Below, in pieces: positions 56,317 through 64,000 of a stretch of 64,000 nt of DNA. A program made the translations under genes and the position numbers. Position 1 is the first letter of the stretch, and each line of letters begins with the position of its first letter. The notes beneath the pieces are model-generated. The model had not been told where the DNA came from. It worked only from the letters and a program-made list of their open reading frames with translations, and searched no databases. The stretch spans positions 62,001 through 126,000 of the forward strand of contig JAFEKR010000051.1 of NCBI GenBank assembly GCA_019022495.1. Direction: 5' to 3'. The stretch comes from Epichloe hybrida. Lineage: Eukaryota > Ascomycota > Sordariomycetes > Hypocreales > Clavicipitaceae.

Positions 56317-58362
56317 ATGGCCGCCGCCACCATGGATCGCCCGTCCGAGAAGACGCCCAACGGCACATCGCCGTACACGTACGCCCTCAACCACCTCAGA
56401 CCCAAGCGTAGCTTTACAGGCTGCTCGCGCATATCCGACTATGAGCTGCTGGGCAAGCTGGGCGAAGGGACTTTCGGGTACGTTTCCGGACCAACGTGTC
56501 CAGCGCATCACGCGCTATTCATACGTGGCTGGGTGTGCTGTGCATGCATGATACTAAAATCAGGAAACCACAGCGAGGTTCACAAGGCCCGCTCGAAAAA
56601 GACGGGCGCCCTCATCGCGCTCAAGAAGATCATCATGCATCACGAAAAAGATGGGGTATGTATGCTCCATTTCGATCCGCCCGCCAGCTCGAGGCAGAGA
56701 GAACCCGACGACATGTTGACAAAATTCGGCTTGCGCCTAGTTCCCCATTACTGCTCTGCGAGAGATCAAACTTTTGAAATTATTGTCGCATAAAAACATA
56801 CTTAGACTCGAAGACATGGCTGTTGAGCACCCTTCGCGACCAAGTGGGTTTCCACCAGCCAGCACCGAAAGACTGTTCGTTATTAACTCGGATACAAGCC
56901 GATAAGCGAAAAAAGCCCATCATGTACATGGCCACGCCTTATATGGATCACGATTTGTCCGGGCTGCTCGACAATCCTTCGGTTCATTTCAAAGAAGCCC
57001 AGATCAAGTGCTATCTGAAGCAGTTGCTCGAGGGCCTCTGCTATCTCCATGATAATCACATCCTCCACCGAGACATGAAGGCGGCCAATCTCCTGATTGA
57101 CAATCAGGGCTTGCTGCAGATTGCCGACTTTGGTTTGGCCAGACACTACGACGGCCCTACGCCGCGGGCCGGGCGACCGATGGGTGACGGACGCAGAGAT
57201 TATACGGGCCTGGTCGTCACGCGATGGTACCGGCCGCCCGAGCTACTGCTCCAGTTGAGACAGTATACCACGGCCATTGATGTGTGGGGTGTTGGGTAAG
57301 ATTTGAATGCAGCCCCCGCTGCTCCCATCTTTTCATCTTTTTTTTTTTTTTTCGACGGAGTAGCCCACAGCTGACCGCCGACAGCTGTGTATTTGGCGAA
57401 ATGCTTGTGGGAAAGCCCATTGTTGCTGGCGAGAGCGACGCCCATCAGCTCGACTTGATTTGGGATCTCATGGGGTCGCCCAGCGACGACGTAATGCCTG
57501 GATGGAAACAGCTCCCTGGCGGAGAGCATCTGTCGCCGCGACCTCGATCGGGGAACCTGTCCAACCGTTTCAGAGAGTATGCACCACCATACCATGCCAT
57601 GCCATACCATACCATACCACACCATTTACCACACCGGTGTCCATTCAATCCAGCTCGACCGAAACTAACATGGTGGCTAGGTACGGCTCTGGTGCCATTT
57701 CACTTCTAAGAGAGCTCCTCAAACTGGACTGGCGCACTCGGATCAACGCCGTAGATGCACTGGAACACCCCTACTTCAAAATGACGCCGCTGCCCATGGC
57801 TCCCGAAGACATCCCAACGTACGAAGACAGCCACGAGCTCGACCGAAGAAAGTTTCACGATCGCAAAGCCAACCTGCCGCCTGCACCCAAGGGCGGCACA
57901 GTAGGTGTTGGTCCCGATGCGAATGGCGCCACGGCCGGCTTCAACACCGGGGATGGATACGGGCGGAACGGCGCCAATGGTAGCCGGTACAGAGACGACA
58001 GACGGCCGGCATGGCAAAGAGATCGCGGGCCACACGCTCGGCCCCCCCCGCAAGACCGGCCGGGGAACAGGGACGAGGCGGATTTTCGGAGGAACCGTGT
58101 CCCCGGACGGGGTGGTCCTGGCCCAGGCGCTGCCGATGTAGACACTTATATCCCGGCATACCGAGGCGATGCGGGAGAGGGTGGTGGTGGTGGTGGTGGT
58201 GGTGCTGTCGCTGGTGCTGGTCGACGGAGGGACGAGCGCCCGCCGCGGGATGACCGACGTCGCTATGCCGACAAGGAGAGATGGAATGATCGCGATAGGA
58301 GGACGAGGAGTCGAAGCCGCTCACCCGCACACGAAAGGAGCAGAGAAGTATACCGTCGCTGA
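56317..58362 (+). CDS. bur1: Serine/threonine kinase Bur1 (CDK9-like)
   Basis: Six exons, 56317-56477, 56574-56655, 56741-56843, 56899-57295, 57385-57576 and 57681-58362, encode 538 aa. The splices give [20 protein letters not shown], then the cyclin-binding helix [20 protein letters not shown], then [20 protein letters not shown]. Later come [24 protein letters not shown] and [17 protein letters not shown] with the T-loop threonine. This order is diagnostic of fungal Bur1. With its cyclin Bur2 it phosphorylates the RNA polymerase II C-terminal domain and Spt5 during elongation. The C-terminal tail (about 380-538) is Gly/Arg/Asp-rich with RS repeats. A second ATG at 56332 is also possible. 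Intron 5 carries a TACCA repeat (57578-57622). Confidence 0.95.
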
Positions 58363-58685
58363 GGACAACAAGAACCAAAACGCAAGATTGAAATCCAAGA
58401 CATCAGGACCCAGTGCAGCGCAGTTTCTTTAATATGAAACTTGTTTTTATTAGGTGATTATAAAGTAAACGAGTTAAAACAGCGATCGTGGCTTGTATGA
58501 ATGAGGGGAAAACTTGAAATGGGGTATCTTGAACTCATGGTAGATGAAACAGGGAAACAAGTGGCGCGAGAGAAGTGACAGCGAAGCTAAAACAATAACA
58601 CAAGTACAAGGTGAGAATACACTGCTGTGCAATTGCCCAAGTGACGGGGCCACCTTCTAGAACAAAAGAACAAGGTTACCCCGGA
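58363..58685. other. Convergent intergenic gap
   Basis: 323 bp between Bur1 and the small membrane protein. No gene is seen. Confidence 0.5.
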
Positions 58686-59562
58686 TTACTGCTCGGAATC
58701 ATCCTCTTCCTCATGAATCGTCTGAGCCTGCACACTAGAAATGTGTCGAAACCGCGCCGAGTTGGGCGACGGGGAAGAAGCCGCATCGGCCCAGCGCCAG
58801 TCTGGTTCGAGGCCGAGACGTGTTGTCTCTCCTGCCGAGAGGTACTGGTCTTTGAGGTACTGATCCTTGAGGTACTGGTTTTCGAGGGCACGATTCTTCT
58901 GGTAGGCTTTGCGGGAGGCATGCTGGTCGTGGTCTTGCATGTTGAAGGAGGTTGTGAGGATGGCGGAGGCGTTTGCCGTGAGGACGCCTGCTATGACGCC
59001 TATGAGGGCGGCTATGCTGAACTGTGGAGTGCAATAAGGATCGATTATTAGCTTGATCTTCTTCTTTCTTTCCCCCATGTTCGATGAGAGGGGGAAGAGA
59101 ACATTGATCTCGACGGTAGGAGAATATAAATTCTCGACATTACACAGAATGGGAAGCGCCGAGGGACAGAACAACAACGTGTTGGAAAGTCTTACGAATG
59201 TGTACAGTGGCTATGCGATGCGATGGCTTCATTAGCACTCGTTTGCAAGTTGAAGAATAGATTTGAAAGCAGAGGTTTCGAGGACGTTGTTGGTTGCTGC
59301 GGAGAGGCGCCATTACCTCGAGACTGACGAGAAACCCTGCGGCGGCGGCAGCCCAGCCGCCTACATACGGGAGCACATGCGCTGCTGGGGCGAAAAGGGC
59401 TTGCAGACCCCGGGCGAGGTACGAGAAGGGAATCCACAGTGTGCGCAGGGGCAAGGCGATGCTGCTGATCAGGAGGGCTGCGTACCGCGCCCAGGGGAGG
59501 GACCAGATGGTCTTGATGACGTGGGTGAGGGTGCTGATGAATGAGGAGTTGGCGTCGCCCAT
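58686..59562 (-). CDS. Small membrane protein, conserved hypothetical
   Basis: Minus-strand exons 59562-59317 and 59021-58686 give 193 aa. The 295-bp intron (GTAATG...CCACAG) joins AAAAGFLVSLE to FSIAALIGVIAGVLTANAS, forming one continuous membrane helix at about 70-98. An earlier hydrophobic stretch (about 24-50) precedes it. The C-terminal part is soluble, with a YLKDQYLKDQYL repeat and an acidic end. No function is recognised. The intron is long for this window, so an additional small exon cannot be excluded. Confidence 0.6.
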
Positions 59563-60160
59563 TGTGTGTTGCGTCGCGCTGCGTCGCCGTCGTCGCGATG
59601 AAATGTGTCTACATGTAGGCCACGGGGTTGAAAGGGGTTGTTTGGGTTGTCTGGGTTGTTTGGACACAACATTACTTGCATTGGGGAAACTGGTTGAGGG
59701 AGAAGACTCAGAAAAAGAGTGAAGGAAGGATATTATTGAATGCTGCATGGGCGGGGGTGGTGTAGGGTGGCGATTGTGATTTGTGGAGGAAGGTCCGGTC
59801 CGCCACAGCTCTTTTGCCTTGCAGTCATCGGAGGAGGCGGACGGCGATGCAGCTCTCCCTCTCTGTCCTGTTTTTTTTTCTTCCCCAATTATACATAAAT
59901 AAATAAATATGAGCAGGAGCAGGAAAGATTGAAAGTTCCTGTCAGTTCTGCGCATCTCGTCAAATGTTGGTCGATTGGTCTATTTCTTCCCATGTCAGGT
60001 AGCCAAGATTGCGCCACACACTGGTGGCACGGCGCGGACGTTTTCCGCGATTCAACGCCCTCTGAATAGCATCAATTTATCCCAATAGACTACCACCCGG
60101 GGCTCTACGATACACCGCCTCTTGAAGGGCAACCCCTGAGCCGTGGAACGCCATTCGGAC
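59563..60160. other. Divergent intergenic region
   Basis: About 600 bp with a GGGTTGTTTGGGTTGTCTGG repeat near 59634-59660 and an AAATA run near 59897. No gene is seen. Confidence 0.5.
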
Positions 60161-60913
60161 ATGATGCCGTCGCACTTCCCGGGCAATGATGCCGCACCGG
60201 CTGCGGACACGAACCCAACTTCGGCCCGGCTGGGAGCCAAGCCAATCAAGAGAAAGCATGGAGATTACCACGAGCCGTCCAAGACGCCACGTGTCAAGCG
60301 ATGCACTCCAGAAGAATATTCAGAGGAGTATTTGGATGAAGAAGACGCCTCTGATCAAGGATCAGATGAGGAATCAGAAGAAGAAGAAGAGGATGATGAT
60401 GATGACGACGACGACGACGATGATAGTGATGATGACGACGACGATGATGGCGATGGTGAAGACGGTGAAGATGGTGAAGACGGTGAAGACGAAGACGAAG
60501 AAGAAAAAGAAGACTTCACCTCACATTGGCGCGCCATCCTCTCCTTCCACGACATGATCAAGGACCCCTCCTCCGCGGACCCAAGATACAACGAGCTGGA
60601 CGCGGAGCAGAAAATCATCATCGCCCTCGGCGTGCGCAACCTATTCCTCGCCACGTCGAGAAGCGGCTCCGTCAGGGACACAGACAGGCAGATCCTGGAG
60701 AACATGAAGGGCGTGTTGGAGGAGGTCACGCACCCGGCGGTCGTGAAGGAGTCGGGCCTCGAGGTCTCGTTTTATCCGGGCAGGAAGCACTCCCAGCTGA
60801 GGCACATCCTGGACCTGGATACCAAGATTGGGGAGCATCCGCATAAGAGCTACTTTGCGCAGCTTGTGACGACGCCGAGGGTGTTTGCGGCGTTTGTTCA
60901 GCCCCGGGAGTAG
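60161..60913 (+). CDS. Acidic hypothetical protein
   Basis: Single exon, 250 aa from MMPSHFPGND. A basic segment with a bipartite-like KPIKRKHGDYHEPSKTPRVKR run (about residues 30-50) could be a nuclear signal. It is followed by a long Asp/Glu run (about 60-118) encoded by GAT/GAC/GAA repeats. The remaining 130 residues are a compact helical domain (SHWRAILSFHDMIKDP, QKIIIALGVRNLFLATS). No family is recognised. The start was moved from an upstream in-frame GTG to the first ATG. It may be a nuclear or chromatin-related protein, which is only a guess from composition. Confidence 0.65.
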   Translation: MMPSHFPGNDAAPAADTNPTSARLGAKPIKRKHGDYHEPSKTPRVKRCTPEEYSEEYLDEEDASDQGSDEESEEEEEDDDDDDDDDDDSDDDDDDDGDGEDGEDGEDGEDEDEEEKEDFTSHWRAILSFHDMIKDPSSADPRYNELDAEQKIIIALGVRNLFLATSRSGSVRDTDRQILENMKGVLEEVTHPAVVKESGLEVSFYPGRKHSQLRHILDLDTKIGEHPHKSYFAQLVTTPRVFAAFVQPRE

Positions 60914-61092
60914 AGGTGGATGGGTTGTTGCTCGCAGTTGAAGAAATGTCGGCATGCCCGTGACGGCCGACTTTGCTGTTGGAGCATTTCTGCGCTTTGG
61001 CCTCACGGTTGGTCAGATGAGAAGATGAATCGTATTTCACAATTGAACCAACAATACATAACATATAGCATACAGCCCCTTTTCTTAAACGC

Positions 61093-62049
61093 TCAATCGA
61101 CATCATCCTCATGGAACACCAAAGCCCTCACTTCGATGCTCTCCCGAGCAGGCGCATCCTTCCTCGCGCCCGTATCCTCAAACGCCGTGTGCGGCACCCG
61201 TCTGGCCCGCCCGTCCTTCTTGCTATCGAAGCACTTGATGAGGAGGACCTGCTCTGGCGACAAGCCAGACCTGTACACCCACTTGTGGCTCGCGTTATGT
61301 CTCACGGCATACGTCTCCCCCCTTCTGTCAGGATAAATCAGCTCCGTGACAACGAGGTCCGAGTCCGGCACGGAAGCGGCCTCGGCAACGGCCAGCGGGT
61401 CCCGCTCAATCGTCCTGATGGGCCGCCACACGTTGATGATTTGCACGCGGCCCTTGAGGAGGGCATCTGCCTCGTCCGGGAGGTGGTGCCGTACGCGCGA
61501 GAGGGCCGCGTCGTAGGACTGGTCGATATGGACGCGCTGGACTGGACCGCGGGCGGCGCTGTCTTTGTCCTGGCCGGGGGGATGGCGGCGAACGGTGTGG
61601 TCGAAGATGAAGACTTTCGACGCGCCGGTTCTTCAGCGATGCAGGCAGAGATGGTCAGTCACATGTGAGATTGGCATTGTTGTCTGCCTGATGCAGCGTG
61701 GGTTCGACAAACAAAAAAAGAAAACCGGTGCAAGTGGGAACAACAAGGGCACGTACGCATCCCTGAGTAGTCTCTCCGTTTCAGCATAGTATCCCGCCTT
61801 GATCTTGTCGTCGTCCGTAAAGGCCTTCTCGGAAGCTACATGCGTGTAAATCTGGAACCCGTTCTTGTCAAGCGAGTACCTGTCCTCCTCGCCCGCGATA
61901 TCCTTGACGGTGATCTGATGGGGCTCAAAGGGGCGATCGTATGTCTCTGGGCGATCAACATACGTAGGATGTGGCGGAGACCCGTCCTCGTTCTCCTTGA
62001 AGTAGTTCAGGACGGTCTTGACATCGTGCCTGGCGACGGCGGCGGCCAT
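61093..62049 (-). CDS. CmcJ/AsaB-like (GA4 desaturase family) putative hydroxylase
   Basis: Minus-strand exons 62049-61757 and 61630-61093, 276 aa. The 126-bp intron joins LLRDA to TGASKVFIFDHTVRR in phase. Family features are RFEPHQI-like N-terminal strands (RPFEPHQITVKDIAGEED), then VHIDQSYDAAL, VQIINVWRPIRT, then NASHKWVYRSGLSPEQVLLI and the closing ESIEVRALVFHEDD. Members such as CmcJ and AsaB are thought to act as hydroxylase-like enzymes in secondary metabolism, often with no proven substrate. Here it lies between housekeeping genes, so no cluster is implied. Confidence 0.78.
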
Positions 62050-62911
62050 GGTTTGGACGTGGACGTGAAGGGGAAAAGATGTGTGAAAGATGCGTGGATA
62101 ATATGAACCGGTGATGATGAAGCGTTGGCTAAGATGCAGCGTGCTGAGGTATATGAGAGAGATTGCTCTTGCTTTCGGGATTTATATAAGGCAGTCGGAG
62201 CGTTTGCCTCAGCACGCCATCTCATCATGACCTTTGTCATTTCAGGGCCCGATTGATAATCATAACCAATGGGACTCTTGGTCGTCGTGCAAGTTGGCAG
62301 TAACGTACCCTCCTCGTCTCACCCATGATTTCCAATCCCAAGGAGATGTCGTCGCATGATTTCCAATCGGTGCGGAGTTTGGGGGGGGAGCAATTGCGGA
62401 GGTAAGATCGCGTCACTGGCGGCCAATCATGCGAGGGGGACAATAAGAAACGGGATTGTGCATGTGTATGTATGTGTATGTATGTGTACATACAGTATGT
62501 ACGTCGATGGAGTGAGTGAGATTTGGGCACGGGATGCACAAGTCCCAATACACTACGCGCTAGCCTGGTTTCTCCAGAAATATCCAAACACACAGAGCTC
62601 AGATGTTGTAGGCTTGTAGCAAAGGCTACCGGGTAAGACCATCACTCTACATGTATGCACATATTTTGTGCTCGATATTTCCATGACATCCCCGGCTTGG
62701 CTCCAGACTCGGACCCCACCAACCGACCAACCGACCAACCACCACCCAACCACCACCACTTCCTACATCGCCTGCCTGCCCGCCTTCTCGTCGGTGCCGG
62801 TGTCTCTCGACTTGCCATGCCCGAGCCAGAGCTGCACCGTCACGCGGCATTTCACTCAACCGCCCACTCGCCCAATCGAAACCACACTGCTCCCCTCATC
62901 CCCAGACGACC
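62050..62911. other. Divergent intergenic region
   Basis: About 860 bp with a TATG/TGTA microsatellite at 62462-62502 and a CCGACCAACC repeat near 62718-62742. It carries the promoters of the AsaB-like gene and the AMPK beta gene. Confidence 0.5.
62462..62502. repeat. TGTATG microsatellite
   Basis: Short alternating TGTATG/TATG units. Confidence 0.8.
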
Positions 62912-64000
62912 ATGGGCAATAACCATTCGTCCGCTGCCAAGTCGGGCTCGTCGGGCTCGTCAGGCTCGCCGCCCGCTGCCCCGCCAAACGATGCTGCCAG
63001 CTCAACCGCCAACACGTCGACTCTCGCCGACGGCCACTCTCATCTCCATCACCTATTGCCTCATCACCGGAAGGAAGCTCGCACCACCAATCCCATCGCT
63101 GCCCACGCCACTCACAGCTCAGCCGCCCCTCCAGAGCCCTCGCTCGCCCAGGCCACCGGCTCAACCATCGTCAACCGTCCCAAGAGCTTGCCCGGCACAG
63201 CTGTCTCATCGTTGAGCGGCTCGCCACACAGCAACATATCAACCCCGTCGAAACCCACCGAGGCTCGTCCGGTCCGAGACGAGCCCTCCAAACCCGTCGA
63301 TGTCCCTGTCGAATCCGGCTCGCTTCGCTCTCACAGAGAAGCGCACATCTCTGCCGCCGAGCGAGCTGCCGGCATTGACCCGTACCTCGTCTCCAACAAC
63401 AGCGTCACAGACATGTACCTGAGAGGACCACCCCGACTGCCTTTGCCGATCGAAGAGGAAGTCCACACACCTGGCTCCCCTATATTAGCCCCGGAGCAGG
63501 GACTCGACGACGTAGAGCTGGGTGATTCCTCGGATGGCTTGACAAGGAAGAGTTCCGCCGTGAGTGCTACGACGTTCGACGACGACGAGTCCGAGGAATT
63601 GCGAGTGGACAAGACGAGACCCGTGGTCCCGACCAAAATTGAGTGGAAGCAAGGAGGAGACAAGATCTATGTCACAGGTACCATTTTTCAATGGAACCGC
63701 AAGCAGCGGCTGCATCCCGTGTAAGTGTCCCGTGTCCGCGTCCCCCTTCTATTGCCGCCTCCAAAGTCTTGGTGCGCAGTACCTTGTCCGATGCAAGGAC
63801 CAAAATCTGATGATGCCATGGCGATCAAGTGAGGGAAAGCCAGGACATTTTGCCACCACGGTGTACATTCTCCCCGGAACACACCATCTCCGCTTCTTGG
63901 CCGATGGTATCATGCAAACCTCGTCCGACCTGCCAACAACAGTAGATTTCGGAAACAACCTCGTCAACTATATCGAAGTAAATCCCGACGCGTTACTCAA
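62912..64000 (+). CDS. AMPK/SNF1 complex beta subunit (Sip2/Gal83 type), partial at right
   Basis: Exons 62912-63720 and 63830 to the window end. The start MGNNHSSAAKSG is an N-myristoylation signal, as in Sip2/Gal83. About 240 residues of Ser/Pro/Ala-rich disordered sequence lead to the glycogen-binding CBM48 domain. That domain starts VPTKIEWKQGGDKIYVTGTI and FQWNRKQRLHPV and continues after the intron as EGKPGHFATTVYILPGTHHL, RFLADGIMQTS and FGNNLVNYIEV. The C-terminal kinase-interaction domain would lie beyond the window. The beta subunit scaffolds the Snf1 kinase that responds to glucose limitation. Confidence 0.92.

Noticed and set aside
59192..59300. Possible middle exon of the small membrane protein
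   Set aside because: The flanking introns would be too short or would break the reading frame.

Overview
The window is nuclear DNA of a filamentous ascomycete, most likely a hypocrealean (Sordariomycetes). Short GT-AG introns of about 50-130 bp have CTAAC/CTGAC-type branch sites. The fungal genes include an AspC/Cdc12-type septin, Bur1, Ubp15, Pwp2, a POT transporter, UstYa and GT15. A secreted heat-labile-enterotoxin-A-like ADP-ribosyltransferase and APH-family expansions point to an insect-associated clavicipitoid or ophiocordycipitoid fungus; that is an inference. Gene models were spliced by hand. In all complete multi-exon models the exons sum to a multiple of three.

Left housekeeping part (1-20205): transcription factor C-terminus (partial), WDR83-like WD40 protein, GT15 mannosyltransferase, gamma-tubulin complex protein (GCP5 type), an alpha/beta-hydrolase-fold protein lacking the usual Ser nucleophile, an LCCL-domain membrane protein, QTRT2, secreted alkaline phosphatase, CutC (one-base frameshift) and a SET/NAP histone chaperone.

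Accessory part (about 20.2-38.9 kb): a 1.95-kb gene-poor stretch, a POT/PTR2 transporter whose coding end overlaps a convergent UstYa (DUF3328) gene, a tiny secreted protein divergent from UstYa, an ABCC transporter pseudogene, a second small secreted protein, the enterotoxin-A-like gene, two APH-family kinase-like genes facing each other with a small charged protein between them, and a 1.3-kb foldback element with arms of about 350-400 bp. UstYa, a tiny secreted peptide and transporters together resemble a fungal ribosomal-peptide (dikaritin-like) locus, possibly decaying. This is the most interesting hypothesis here.

Right housekeeping part (38.9-64 kb): PWP2, septin Cdc12/AspC, a mitochondrial PDK/BCKDH kinase, Ubp15/USP7 deubiquitinase, an L-asparaginase with ankyrin repeats whose N-terminal catalytic segment lies in other reading frames, Bur1 (CDK9-like), a small membrane protein, an acidic hypothetical protein, a CmcJ/AsaB-like protein and an AMPK/SNF1 beta subunit running off the right end.

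No rRNA, tRNA or CRISPR array was found.
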